This document shows positions 19,365 to 28,280 of a DNA stretch of 64,000 bases, piece after piece. How positions within the stretch are numbered: position 1 is the first letter of the stretch; every line of letters starts with the position of its first letter. The notes under the pieces were generated by a model. It ran no database searches. It was not told the origin of the DNA and saw only the letters and a program-made list of their open reading frames with translations. The stretch comes from Denitromonas halophila (GTDB lineage Bacteria; Pseudomonadota; Gammaproteobacteria; Burkholderiales; Rhodocyclaceae), in contig NZ_VMNK01000004.1 of NCBI RefSeq assembly GCF_007625155.1, forward strand, positions 1 through 64,000, in the 5' to 3' direction. The translations under genes were made by a program, and so were the position numbers.

Positions 19365-20716
19365 TTCACCGCAGCGGCCCGAGCCAGCACTTTGTCGACC
19401 ATCACGCCGGCCTGACCAAGGTAGTTGGCCGGGTCGCAGAGTTTGGCCAACGCGGCGCGGTCGAGGTGTACATTGATTTCCGGATGCTCGGCCAGGATGT
19501 CCAGCAGCGGACGATCGGTCTTGATTGCCTGGCGGCACAGGTCATACACCAGATCGTGCGCGTACTCGCGACCGATGTAGGCGCCGAGACCCATCATCAC
19601 CGCCTCGGACATGACCAGGCCCTTGGTCAGGTCGATGTTGGCGCGCATGTTGCCTTCGTCGACTTCCAGCCCTTCGAGCACGAAGCGCGTCTGCTTGAGT
19701 GCGCCAGCGAGCAGGCAGAAGGACTCGGGCAGGGCGATCCATTCAATCTCCCACGGACCGGTCGAGCGCTCGTGGTCGGCGATCATCGCGTCCATCAGCG
19801 CGGCGGAATGCTGGCGCACCACCGACACCGCGGCGTGGATGTAGCAGCTGGAGATCGGGTTGCGCTTTTGCGGCATGGTGCTGCTCGAGCCGCGGCCGGG
19901 TGCAAAGGGCTCATACACCTCGGCCACTTCGTGCTGCATCATCAGTTTGACGTCCATCGCGATCTTGCCCAGCGAGCCGCCGACCAGTCCGAGGAAGGCG
20001 CCGACTTCGGCGATGGTGTCGCGCACGGTGTGCCAGGCGATGTCCGGTTGGGCCAGACCCAGTTCTTCCATCAGCCCGGCCTGGGTTTCCATGGCACCGG
20101 TTTCGATCGAGGCCAGGGTGCCGCAGGCGCCGCCGAATTCACCCATCAGCACGCGCGGGCGCAGCTGCGCCAGACGCTCGCGGTGGCGTTCGATGCCGGC
20201 CAGGATGGCGGCGGTCTTGAAGCCGAAGGTGACCGGAATCGCCTGCTGCAGGTTGCTGCGGCCGATCACCGGGGTGTCGCGGTAGCGCTTGGACAGCGAC
20301 ACCAGCGCGGCGGAGATGGCGGCCAGTTCGCCGTCGATGATCTCCAGGCCTTCGCGGATCTGCATCACCGTGGCGGTGTCGGTGATGTCCTGGGTGGTGG
20401 CGCCCCAATGCACGAACTCGCCGAGCTTGTCGCGGCACAGCTGGTTGATCTGGGTGACCACGCCGAGCACCGGGTAACCGATGCGCTCGGTCTGCTCGCG
20501 CAGGCGGTCCATGTCGATCTTGTCGATATGGCAGTTGCCGATGATCTCGTCCGCGGCTTCCTGCGGAATGATGCCGAGCCGGCCCTGGACCACCGCCAGC
20601 GCACGTTCGATTTCAACGTAGTGTTTGGTGCGGTTTCGGTCGGACCACACCTCGCGCATGGCGTCGGTGCTGAAGATGTTGCCGAAGATGCTTGAGTCAA
20701 TGATGCTCGCGGCCAT
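19361..20716 (-). CDS. Fumarase/aspartase-superfamily lyase, candidate trans-aconitate decarboxylase
   Basis: 451 residues of the adenylosuccinate lyase/3-carboxymuconate cycloisomerase superfamily. Seen: EFVHWGATTQDITDT (about 101-115), GRSNLQQAIPVTFG (152-165) and the signature loop GSSSTMPQKRNP (276-287), plus an ADSL-type C-terminal domain. Adenylosuccinate lyases have GRTH at the second site with a catalytic His; here it is GRSN, so classic purine chemistry is unlikely. Ustilago Tad1, a trans-aconitate decarboxylase producing itaconate, belongs to this superfamily. The gene directly follows the CoA-transferase, hydratase and lyase of an itaconate-type pathway and shares its neighbourhood with two PrpF isomerases and TcuAB. 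I therefore propose trans-aconitate to itaconate; carboxymuconate cycloisomerase-like or C-N lyase activity remain alternatives. Confidence 0.7.
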   Translation of the reverse strand: MAASIIDSSIFGNIFSTDAMREVWSDRNRTKHYVEIERALAVVQGRLGIIPQEAADEIIGNCHIDKIDMDRLREQTERIGYPVLGVVTQINQLCRDKLGEFVHWGATTQDITDTATVMQIREGLEIIDGELAAISAALVSLSKRYRDTPVIGRSNLQQAIPVTFGFKTAAILAGIERHRERLAQLRPRVLMGEFGGACGTLASIETGAMETQAGLMEELGLAQPDIAWHTVRDTIAEVGAFLGLVGGSLGKIAMDVKLMMQHEVAEVYEPFAPGRGSSSTMPQKRNPISSCYIHAAVSVVRQHSAALMDAMIADHERSTGPWEIEWIALPESFCLLAGALKQTRFVLEGLEVDEGNMRANIDLTKGLVMSEAVMMGLGAYIGREYAHDLVYDLCRQAIKTDRPLLDILAEHPEINVHLDRAALAKLCDPANYLGQAGVMVDKVLARAAAVK

Positions 20717-20766
20717 GGTGTTGCTCCTTGAATGGGGGGGGATTCGGTGTTGTTTTGAATGGGGTG

Positions 20767-21588
20767 TCAGTTCGGTTCGCCTGCGTGGCTGCGGGCGATA
20801 ATGGCCTGTGCCTTGAGCACCACCGGCCGGTCGATCATTTTTCCGTCGAGCTGCACCGCGCCTTCGGAGGCTTCGGCGGCGGCCAGCACGCGATGCGCCC
20901 AGGCCTGGTCTTCGGCGCTGGGTCGGCAGGCGGCGTGAATCCAGTCCACCTGCTTGGGGTGGATGCACATCTTTGCGCCGAAGCCGAAGGCCCGGGCGAA
21001 GGCGAAGTCGGCGAGCACGCGCGCTTCGTCGGTGACCGAAGGGGTGACCCCGGCCACCGGTGAAGGCAATTCGGCGCATCGCGCGGCGATGGCGATGCGC
21101 GATGAGGCGTAGGCCAGCCCGGCGTCGTCGCCCGACAGGTCGAGGTCGACGGCATAGTCCAGCGTGCCAAAGGCCAGCCGGGCGACGCCCTCGGTGGTGG
21201 CGATCTGGTCGACGTTGTGGATGCCGCGAGCGGTTTCGACCAGGGCCAGTACCTGCGCCTGGGTGGCCGTGGCGCGGACGAGGTCGATCTGCTCGCGCCA
21301 TTCGCTTTTGGGCAGCATCACCACGCCGATGCCGGACTCGCGGATCATCGTCAGATCGTCGGCAAACCACTCGGACTGTGTGTCGTTGATGCGCACGGTG
21401 ATGCGCTTGGCGGCATCACCGTGCGATGCCACCCAGTTGGCGATGGCGTCGCGGGCGCCGGCCTTGTCGGCCGGCACGACCGCGTCTTCGAGATCAAGAA
21501 TGATCACGCCGGCATCGGTGGCGAAGGCTTTGTCGAAGCGTTCCGGGCGGTTGCCGGGCACAAAGAGGTAGCTGATGGGCTGGGTCAT
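20767..21588 (-). CDS. CoA-ester lyase of the CitE/HpcH family (citramalyl-CoA lyase candidate)
   Basis: 273 residues with the TIM-barrel CitE-like fold. It opens with SYLFVPGNRPERFDKA and DAGVIILDLEDAVVPADK, has the substrate Arg in TVRINDT, the metal-binding acidic residues in LALVETARGIHNV and FGTLDYAVDLDL, and the family segment GFGAKMCIHPKQVDWIHAA. Such enzymes cleave malyl-, methylmalyl- or citramalyl-CoA. In the itaconate pathway Ccl splits (S)-citramalyl-CoA into pyruvate and acetyl-CoA. It lies 18 bp after a family III CoA-transferase and close to a MaoC-like hydratase, the same trio as Ict-Ich-Ccl in Pseudomonas. Malyl/beta-methylmalyl-CoA lyase is the alternative. Confidence 0.82.
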   Translation of the reverse strand: MTQPISYLFVPGNRPERFDKAFATDAGVIILDLEDAVVPADKAGARDAIANWVASHGDAAKRITVRINDTQSEWFADDLTMIRESGIGVVMLPKSEWREQIDLVRATATQAQVLALVETARGIHNVDQIATTEGVARLAFGTLDYAVDLDLSGDDAGLAYASSRIAIAARCAELPSPVAGVTPSVTDEARVLADFAFARAFGFGAKMCIHPKQVDWIHAACRPSAEDQAWAHRVLAAAEASEGAVQLDGKMIDRPVVLKAQAIIARSHAGEPN

Positions 21589-21606
21589 GGCGCGTCTCCT
21601 CGGTGC

Positions 21607-22788
21607 TCAGATCACGCCGGCGGACTTGAGCTCGGCGACCTGCTCGGCCGTGTAGCCGAGTTCGGCGAGGATGACGGCGGAGTGCGCGCCCAGCGTGGGC
21701 ACCGGGTCCATGCGCGGATCGCCTTCTTCCCACGAGCCCGGCGGCAGCAGGGCCGGCACCGTGCCGACCGAGGTTTCGATGTTGCGCCAGCGTTTGCGCG
21801 CCTTGAGCTGCGGGTGATCCCACACGGCATGCATGTCGTTGACCTGCGCGTTGGCGATGCTCGCGGCGTCGAGGCGTTCGACCACCTGCTCGGCGCTCAG
21901 ATCGGCAAAGGCGTCGACGATGATCTGGCGCAGTTCCACGCGGGCGGCGCTGCGGCGGGAGTTGGTCGAGAATCGCTCCTCGCGGGCCAGCTCGGGCTGC
22001 AGCAGGACCTTGGCGCAGAAACCGGCCCATTCGCGCTCGTTCTGCAGGCCGAACATCACCGTCTTGCCGTCGCCGGCCGGGAAGGGGCCGTAAGGGTAGA
22101 TGGTGGCGTGGCTGGCGCCGGTGCGCGGCGGTGGGGCGGCGCCGTCAAAGGCGTAGTAGAGCGGGTAGGTGGTCCACTCGACCAGGCTCTCGAGCATCGA
22201 GATGTCCAGGTGCTGGCCGCGACCGGTCTTCTGCCGCTGCATCAGGGCGGCGAGGATGTTGGTGTAGGCGTACATGCCGGCGGAGATGTCGGCAATCGAC
22301 GGGCCGGCCTTGCAGGGCTCGTCTTCGGTGCCGGTGACCGACAGAAAGCCCGATTCGCTCTGGATCAGCAGGTCGTAGGCTTTCTTGTCGCGATAGGGGC
22401 CATCAGCGCCGTAGCCGGAAATATCGCAGACGATGATCTCGGGCTTGATCGCCGACAGCGCTTCGTAGGACAGACCGAGCCGGGCCGCCGCGCCGGGGGC
22501 GAGGTTCTGCACCACCACGTCGGCTTCCTCGGTGATCAGCTTGAGGAGTGCCTTTTGTGCTTCGGGATGCTTCACATCCAGCGTCAGCGATTCTTTGGAG
22601 CGGTTGATCCACACGAAATGCGAGGCGATGCCGCGTACGCGTTCGTCGTAGCCGCGGGCGAAGTCGCCCACGCCGGGGCGCTCGACCTTGATCACGCGCG
22701 CGCCCAGATCGGCGAGCTGGCGGGTAGCGAAGGGCGCCGCGATGGCGTGTTCGAGGGTAACGACGGTAATGCCTTCAAGGGGTCTCAT
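21607..22788 (-). CDS. Family III CoA-transferase (CaiB/BaiF), itaconate CoA-transferase candidate
   Basis: 393 residues. The N-terminus MRPLEGITVVTLEHAIAAPFATRQLADLGARVIKVE and the segment SKESLTLDVKHPEA are family hallmarks. The catalytic aspartate is Asp139 in KAYDLLIQSESG, which forms the acyl-aspartyl anhydride intermediate. GRGQHLDISMLES and a C-terminal domain of normal length complete the enzyme. Members move CoA from succinyl-CoA or acetyl-CoA onto carboxylic acids. The gene lies between the hydratase (10-bp gap) and the lyase (18-bp gap), so activation of itaconate or a close relative such as mesaconate is the natural reading. Confidence 0.85.
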   Translation of the reverse strand: MRPLEGITVVTLEHAIAAPFATRQLADLGARVIKVERPGVGDFARGYDERVRGIASHFVWINRSKESLTLDVKHPEAQKALLKLITEEADVVVQNLAPGAAARLGLSYEALSAIKPEIIVCDISGYGADGPYRDKKAYDLLIQSESGFLSVTGTEDEPCKAGPSIADISAGMYAYTNILAALMQRQKTGRGQHLDISMLESLVEWTTYPLYYAFDGAAPPPRTGASHATIYPYGPFPAGDGKTVMFGLQNEREWAGFCAKVLLQPELAREERFSTNSRRSAARVELRQIIVDAFADLSAEQVVERLDAASIANAQVNDMHAVWDHPQLKARKRWRNIETSVGTVPALLPPGSWEEGDPRMDPVPTLGAHSAVILAELGYTAEQVAELKSAGVI

Positions 22789-22798
22789 TGTTCATTCC

Positions 22799-23644
22799 TC
22801 ACTTGATCACCGCGGTGGCTTCCATGGTCAGCCAGCCTTCGTGATCTTTCGCCCACAGTCGGAAGGTCTTGCCGTCGGCTTGCGGCTCACCGCAGACGAA
22901 GAAGTGGTTGATGTCGAACACCGGGCGAACGGCGCGGAACTCGTAGCTGGCCAACTCGGCATCGGGCAACTGATGACGCAGCAGGTCGAGCAGCATGGTG
23001 GCCACCATCGGGCCGTGCACGATCAGGCCGGGATAGCCTTCCACCTCGGTCACATACTTGCGGTCGTAGTGGATGCGGTGGCCGTTGAAGGTCAGCGCCG
23101 AGTAGCGGAACAGCAGCACGTCGTCGGGCACCCACTGCTTTTCCCAGGTGGACGTTGCCGGCGCGGCCTTGGGCGGCGGGGCGACGTCGTCGGGCTTGGC
23201 CGCCTCGCGATATACGATGTCGTGGAACTCGGTCAGCGCGATGTCGGTTTCGCCGTCGCGGCAGATTTCGTGACGCACCTTGACGAAGACCAGCGGGCCC
23301 GTGCGGCCGCTCTTTTCGGTCACGTCGTGGATGGTCGAGGTGCGCGTCATGGCGTCGCCGATGCGCAGCGGCTTGTGGAAGGTGAATTGGCTACCGGCCC
23401 ACATGCGGCGCGGCAGCGGCACTGGCGGCAGAAAACCGCCGCGCTTGGCGTGGCCGTCCGGGCCGATTTCCGACTGGCGGTGCAGCGGAAGAAAGTACAG
23501 CCAGTGCCACAAGCCGGGCAGCGGCGTGCCGGCGGCGGGGCGCTCTGCCGGGCGGTCAAACGTGGCCGACAAGGCGGCGTAGGGGGTGGCAGTGGCGATG
23601 TCGGAGACAGCTTCCGAGCGGCCGATCCAGTCCTTGAGATTCAT
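22799..23644 (-). CDS. MaoC/FAS1-like dehydratase family hydratase (itaconyl- or mesaconyl-C4-CoA hydratase candidate)
   Basis: 281 residues with a double hot-dog layout. The N-terminal half has LPGLWHWLYFLPLHRQSEIGPDGHAKRGGFLPP and MWAGSQFTFHKPLRIGD, the C-terminal half has LFRYSALTFNGHRIHYDRKY and GYPGLIVHGPMVATMLLDLL, where RYSALTFNxHRIHYD carries the hydratase His/Asp residues. This matches Ich (itaconyl-CoA hydratase) and mesaconyl-C4-CoA hydratase. It is the first of the transferase-hydratase-lyase trio and begins 112 bp after the Tct permease gene. Together the trio would turn itaconate into pyruvate and acetyl-CoA. Confidence 0.82.
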   Translation of the reverse strand: MNLKDWIGRSEAVSDIATATPYAALSATFDRPAERPAAGTPLPGLWHWLYFLPLHRQSEIGPDGHAKRGGFLPPVPLPRRMWAGSQFTFHKPLRIGDAMTRTSTIHDVTEKSGRTGPLVFVKVRHEICRDGETDIALTEFHDIVYREAAKPDDVAPPPKAAPATSTWEKQWVPDDVLLFRYSALTFNGHRIHYDRKYVTEVEGYPGLIVHGPMVATMLLDLLRHQLPDAELASYEFRAVRPVFDINHFFVCGEPQADGKTFRLWAKDHEGWLTMEATAVIK

Positions 23645-23756
23645 GGTGTTGCGTCCTCCGTCGGGTACGGGCGGGGCACCTGCCTGTCGCCCGCCAGTGC
23701 GGGCGGACAGGTGCGGGATCAGAAAAAGCGTGTTGAAATCAAATGACCCATCGGGC

Positions 23757-25769
23757 TTATTTGAGCGGCCAGGGCATCTCGACGTAGTGCTGCAGCAGGC
23801 CAGCCGGGAAGTCGAGCGTCAGGTAGTGGCCCAGCGTGCTCATGAAGGCGATGCACAGACCGGTGTAGAGCAGGCTGCGGGCCACGCCGAGCTGGGTGCG
23901 CACCATCAGGAAGGTCGTGATGAAGATCGCGATCGAGATGATGAAACCGAGCACCGAGGTCATGCCGAAGAGGAACACGAACCAGCCCACGGACGGCCAG
24001 ACGGTGGTGCCGTCGTCCGTGCCCTTGGCCTTGGCTGCCAGTTCCTGGTCGAAGTGCGCGCTGTGCCCTGGCTTGGCCACGACCAGCATCATCACCATGT
24101 AGCCGGTGAAGGCGACCATCAGCGCCGAGGTGTAGAACGGGAATACCGACCCCAGGAAGCTCAGCGGTGCGCTGCTCATCACGCCGTACAGGAAGGTGGC
24201 CAGCAGCAACACGGCAAACACGATTTGCGGACGACGCTCGGCCTTGGTGGCACCTCCGTGCACCGGGCGGTCGGTTTCTTCGCCGCGGGCCTCTTTGGTG
24301 ACCGCGCCTTCTTCAGACACCCGGCTGCGCAGGGCCATCAGCGTGGAGGCGATGGTCAGCGCGCCGATGATCAGCACGCCCGGGCGTTGAACGAATTCCC
24401 AGCCGTAGAACTGCAGCGCCTGATACAGGTAGTTCTCTGCCTGACTCGAAAGTACAAAGCCGATCAGGAAGGCGGGCCGTGGCCAGCCGAAGCGTCGCAG
24501 GAAGATGCCGACGATACCCACCGCGAACAGCACCAGCAGATCGGTCAGATCGCGTCGCGCCTGGAAGGCGGCGAAGCAGATGATCATGATCATGAACGGC
24601 GCGATCAGGTTGAAGGGCACGAAGGTCAGTCGGGCGATGGGCACGGCCAGGAAGAAGCAGATGGCGGCGCCAACGATGCTCGAGAAGGCCAGCGTCCAGG
24701 CGATGGTGTAGGTCAGCTCGAGGTCGGTGGTGACCATCGAGGGGCCGGGTTGGAGCCCGAGCAGGACCATGCCGCCGAGGAACACCGCCATGCTGCCCGA
24801 ACCGGGAATGCCGAACAGCAGGGTTGGCATCAGCGCGCCGCCTTGCAGCGCGTTGTTGGCCGATTCGGGCGCGATCACGCCCTTGATCTCGCCCTTGCCG
24901 AAGTTGGACGAATCCTTGCTGGTCTGCGCGGCATGGCCGTAGGCGATCCAGTCCACCACGCCGCCGCCGAGGCCGGGGATGGCGCCAATGAAGGTGCCCA
25001 GCGCCGAGCAACGCAGCACCAGGAACCAGTTCTTGAAGGTGTCGCGAACGCCTTGCAGCCAGCCAGCGCCCAGGCCGGAATCGGCGGCAATCGGGCGGGA
25101 GCGGCGGATCAGGTCGGCGATCTCGGGGATGGCAAACAGGCCCAGGCCGATGATCACCAGCGGCACGCCGTCGACCAGATAGTCGATACCCAGATCAAAG
25201 CGGCTTTCACCGGTGGCGGGGGCTGCGCCAATCGCGCCAACCATCAGGCCCAGGCCGCAAGCGACGACCCCGCGCATGATGCTTTCGCCGGCCAGCACAC
25301 CGACCACCGACAGCCCGAGCAGGGCGAACATGAACAGTTCAGCGGTGGTGAAGGACAGGATCAGCGGCTTGGCGACCACCACAAAACCGGTCAGCAGCAG
25401 CGCGCCGAACACGCCGCCCAGCAAGGAGGCAGAGAACGCGGCGCTCAGGGCACGGGCGGCCTGGCCTTTTTTGGCGAGTGGGAATCCGTCCAGCACGGTG
25501 GCCTGACTGGCGCTTGAGCCGGGGATACCCATGAGAACCGAGGTGAAGGTGTCGCCGGTGGGGATCACGGCAACCATGCCCACGAGCATGGCCAGTGCGG
25601 AGACCTGGTCCATACCGTAAATGAAGGGCATCAGCAGCGACATGCCTGCGATGCCGCCCAGGCCGGGCAGAATGCCCACGCCGAGGCCAACAACAATGCC
25701 GAGCAGCATGTAGGCGAAGTGCTGAAACGAGAGGAGGCCGACAAAGGCGCTCTGCATGGCTTCTAGCAT
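23757..25769 (-). CDS. Fused TctA-TctB permease of a tripartite tricarboxylate transporter
   Basis: 670 residues. Residues 1 to about 505 are a TctA large permease with 10-12 helices and the family motifs GLGVGILPGLGGIAGMSLLMPF, PTGDTFTSVLMGIPGSSASQAT, GTFIGAIPGLGGGVVDWIAYGHA and APESANNALQGGALMPTLLFGIPGSGSMAVFLGG. A charged linker (about 505-545) follows, then four helices typical of TctB ending near PWPLK. TctA and TctB are usually separate genes. Together with the TctC gene upstream, 70 bp away, this forms a complete sodium- or proton-driven, binding-protein-dependent importer. The substrate is inferred to be a tri- or dicarboxylate such as tricarballylate, aconitate or itaconate. Confidence 0.9.
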   Translation of the reverse strand: MLEAMQSAFVGLLSFQHFAYMLLGIVVGLGVGILPGLGGIAGMSLLMPFIYGMDQVSALAMLVGMVAVIPTGDTFTSVLMGIPGSSASQATVLDGFPLAKKGQAARALSAAFSASLLGGVFGALLLTGFVVVAKPLILSFTTAELFMFALLGLSVVGVLAGESIMRGVVACGLGLMVGAIGAAPATGESRFDLGIDYLVDGVPLVIIGLGLFAIPEIADLIRRSRPIAADSGLGAGWLQGVRDTFKNWFLVLRCSALGTFIGAIPGLGGGVVDWIAYGHAAQTSKDSSNFGKGEIKGVIAPESANNALQGGALMPTLLFGIPGSGSMAVFLGGMVLLGLQPGPSMVTTDLELTYTIAWTLAFSSIVGAAICFFLAVPIARLTFVPFNLIAPFMIMIICFAAFQARRDLTDLLVLFAVGIVGIFLRRFGWPRPAFLIGFVLSSQAENYLYQALQFYGWEFVQRPGVLIIGALTIASTLMALRSRVSEEGAVTKEARGEETDRPVHGGATKAERRPQIVFAVLLLATFLYGVMSSAPLSFLGSVFPFYTSALMVAFTGYMVMMLVVAKPGHSAHFDQELAAKAKGTDDGTTVWPSVGWFVFLFGMTSVLGFIISIAIFITTFLMVRTQLGVARSLLYTGLCIAFMSTLGHYLTLDFPAGLLQHYVEMPWPLK

Positions 25770-25839
25770 TGGAAACTCCAGTATTGAGTGGCTGGTGCGT
25801 CAGGGCGGCCGATGGTGGTTACCCTGACGGCGGTCAGCG

Positions 25840-26943
25840 TTAGAAGCGCGCGTTGTACTCTTTCTCGAGCAGCGCGCGGACCCAGTCACGGGCTTTGGGG
25901 TCGATGGTCGTGCCTTCCTTGAAGAGCGACTCGCCGGCCTTGTCGGTCAGTTGCTCGTAACCGCCCAGTGCCTCGACTTTCGCGGCTTGGTACTCCGGAT
26001 CGAGCTTCATCTTGCGCACGGCGGCGCGGTAGGCCTCGACGATGTTGTCAGGCGTGCCCTTGGGCAGCACCAACAGCTTCTGTGCCGGGAAGCCGGCGAT
26101 CAGGAAGGACTTGAAAGCTTCCCACTCGGTGCCCGACGGCTTCTTGCCGGTGACCATCTCGATGGCTTCGCCGATGTGCGGCAGCTCCGGGAAGTTCGGG
26201 TCGCGGATGAGCTTGCCGTCGTCGTCCGTGGCGCCCCAGCTGAACAGCGGAACGGCTTTACCTTCTTGCACGATGGGCAGCGAGCTCTTCAGGTAGGCCG
26301 AGGTGGTCTGGTAGTCGATGTTGGCTTCGCCGCGCTCGAAAGCCAGGCGGCCTTCGCCCCGACTCTTCATGCCGAACACATGCTGCACATCGAGGCCAAG
26401 CAGACGGAAGCCGAGCAGCGGAACGAGGTCGAGCGAGGTGGCGCCCTGGCTGCCGTAGACCAGACGCTCGCCCTTGAGTTTGCCCAGGTCGGCCAGCGAT
26501 TTCACGCCAAAGCTGCTGCTGATGTAGGCCACACCGCCGGTCGGTGCGGCGAGCACGACTTTCCAGTCCTTGTAGTCGTACTTCACACGCGGATCATTGA
26601 GCAGGTAGGGGAACTGCGTTGAGCCCGAGGTGCCCAGGATGGACAGACCGTCCGGCTTGGCGCGGGAAGCGAACTGGCTGGCGCCGGTAATCGAGCCGCC
26701 GCCGGGCTGGTTCTTGACGACCACGGTCGGCTGGCCGGGCAGGTGCTTGGACAGGAAGGGTGCGTTGAAGCGCGCCCAGGTGTCGGAACCGCCGCCCACG
26801 CCAAACGGGATGACGAATTCGATGGTCTTGCCGCTGAAGTCGACCGCGTCGGCCATGGCCGGTACGGGCAAGATGAAGGCGGCGGTTGCGAGCGCCACGG
26901 ACATGCCCAGGAAATTGCGTCGAGGGGTAATGTTGTTGGTCAT
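25840..26943 (-). CDS. TctC-family periplasmic binding protein
   Basis: 367 residues. A Tat-like or Sec signal peptide (RRNFLGMSVALATAAFILPVPAMADA) is followed by the Bug/TctC fold: GKTIEFVIPFGVGGGSDTWARFNAPFLSKHLPG, VVKNQPGGGSITGA and a C-terminal domain with LLVLPKGTPDNIVEAYRAA. The protein captures a carboxylate in the periplasm and delivers it to the TctAB permease encoded next. ATG 26943 is supported by AGGAGG at ideal spacing. The RR in the signal region suggests possible Tat export. It is 181 bp downstream of prpF copy 2. Confidence 0.88.
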   Translation of the reverse strand: MTNNITPRRNFLGMSVALATAAFILPVPAMADAVDFSGKTIEFVIPFGVGGGSDTWARFNAPFLSKHLPGQPTVVVKNQPGGGSITGASQFASRAKPDGLSILGTSGSTQFPYLLNDPRVKYDYKDWKVVLAAPTGGVAYISSSFGVKSLADLGKLKGERLVYGSQGATSLDLVPLLGFRLLGLDVQHVFGMKSRGEGRLAFERGEANIDYQTTSAYLKSSLPIVQEGKAVPLFSWGATDDDGKLIRDPNFPELPHIGEAIEMVTGKKPSGTEWEAFKSFLIAGFPAQKLLVLPKGTPDNIVEAYRAAVRKMKLDPEYQAAKVEALGGYEQLTDKAGESLFKEGTTIDPKARDWVRALLEKEYNARF

Positions 26944-27124
26944 GAGTGCTCCTCCTGATGTGTCGTTCAAGTCGTTGTTGCTATGTGGTGAAAGCCGTTG
27001 GGCTTGGCGTGCCAGACCTCTGTGGATCTTCGGGCTGTGAGTAAAAATCGTGTTGTCGTGCTCATGCGTTTTTCTCCTCGCATGCCATCTTTTTTGTGGG
27101 CATGCGGCGCGGTAATGATGAAGA

Positions 27125-28219
27125 TCATGCGATCTGGGGCTCGAGGCGCTCCGGCACCAGCACGACACCGCTGAGCAATGGCCTGGCGGTGGTGATCAGG
27201 CGGGCCTGTTTGAACACGGGGATGCCTTGATCGTCGTGCTCGGAAATGTCGATATCGAAGGCCATCGTGCCGCTCGGGTGTTCGATGATGATATGGCCGA
27301 GTTTTCGGACATCGAGCTCGACCAGGTCCTCGGCAATCGAGCCGGTCACATGGCAGGCGGCGGCCAGTGCCAGCGCGCCTGAAATTCCGAAGGTGGCATG
27401 GCACCATTTCGGCGAGAAATACCGCGCGGCGATGCTGCCGCCGTGGCGCGGCGACGCGACAATGGCGATCTTGGGCAGGGCGACGCTCTCGCTGTCTTCG
27501 AGCCGCATCTGCCTGGCGGCCTCGAGGCGAATGGTTTTCAGGCGATTCGAAAATTCCGTATCGGCGTCGAGTTCGGCTTTGGATTCGTGCCCGGTCTTGC
27601 CGAGGGCTTCGGCTTTGACCAGCACCAGGGGAATCGCGCAATCAATACAGGTGACTTCAACGCCGCAGATTTCTTCGCGAGCCTTGCTGGTAGGCAGCAA
27701 CACGCCGGTGCGGGTGCCTGCCGGGTCGAGAAAGCGCAGTTCGATCGGCGCAAAGCTGCCGGGCACGCCATCGACCTGGCACCGACCGTCATAGGTCAGT
27801 TTACCGCCGGGCGTCTGGACGATGACCTCGGCGATCTTGCCGCTATTGAGGTTGAGCACGCGGACCGTGGTGGTCGGTGAGCTCGTCGGGATCAACCCTG
27901 CGTCAATGGCGAAGGGCGCGACGCCGGAGAGCATGTTGCCGCTGTTGGGCCGCACATCAACAAAGTTGCGCGCCACCGACACCTGAGCAAACAGGTGCTC
28001 GAGATCGGCATCGGGCCGGCTCGACGGGCCGACGATCACCACCTTGCTGCTCTGGCTATCGCCGCCACCCATGCCGTCGACCTGTCGCAGATCAGGAGAC
28101 CCCATGGCCGCCAGCAGCAGGCGATCGCGCGCTGCCGTTGAAGCGGGCAAGTCCTGCGCGAGGAAGAACAGCCCCTTTGAGGAACCGCCTCGCATCAGAA
28201 CACAGGGTATTTTCTCCAT
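27125..28219 (-). CDS. PrpF-family isomerase, copy 2, with Ser replacing the active-site Cys
   Basis: 364 residues, clearly paralogous to the gene at 12013-13110. It starts IPCVLMRGGSSKGLFF, has GMGGGDSQSSKVVIV with Lys59, then PNSGN with Ser93 where copy 1 has PNCGN. C-terminal segments PKIAIVASPRHGGSIAARYFSP and IIEHPSGTMAFDI are conserved. The family isomerises polycarboxylates by proton transfer; a Cys-to-Ser change in one of the two acid/base positions may alter face selectivity or substrate. It is the first gene of the minus-strand run and is transcribed away from a LysR gene. GGAGAC lies at good spacing before the ATG. A role as aconitate isomerase (Adi1-like) or methylaconitate-type isomerase is inferred. 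Confidence 0.82.
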   Translation of the reverse strand: MEKIPCVLMRGGSSKGLFFLAQDLPASTAARDRLLLAAMGSPDLRQVDGMGGGDSQSSKVVIVGPSSRPDADLEHLFAQVSVARNFVDVRPNSGNMLSGVAPFAIDAGLIPTSSPTTTVRVLNLNSGKIAEVIVQTPGGKLTYDGRCQVDGVPGSFAPIELRFLDPAGTRTGVLLPTSKAREEICGVEVTCIDCAIPLVLVKAEALGKTGHESKAELDADTEFSNRLKTIRLEAARQMRLEDSESVALPKIAIVASPRHGGSIAARYFSPKWCHATFGISGALALAAACHVTGSIAEDLVELDVRKLGHIIIEHPSGTMAFDIDISEHDDQGIPVFKQARLITTARPLLSGVVLVPERLEPQIA

Positions 28220-28280
28220 TTGCTTGTCTCCATCCACATGCCTTGTTTGATTGCATGGTAGAGCGCGACAAGATCTGACG

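Noticed and set aside
19361-20716. Naming the lyase purB
   Set aside because: Context is CoA-ester catabolism and the catalytic GRTH motif is altered, so a purine role is unlikely.
23586-25517. 643-codon plus-strand frame opposite TctAB
   Set aside because: Shadow frame; the membrane helices and motifs are on the minus strand.
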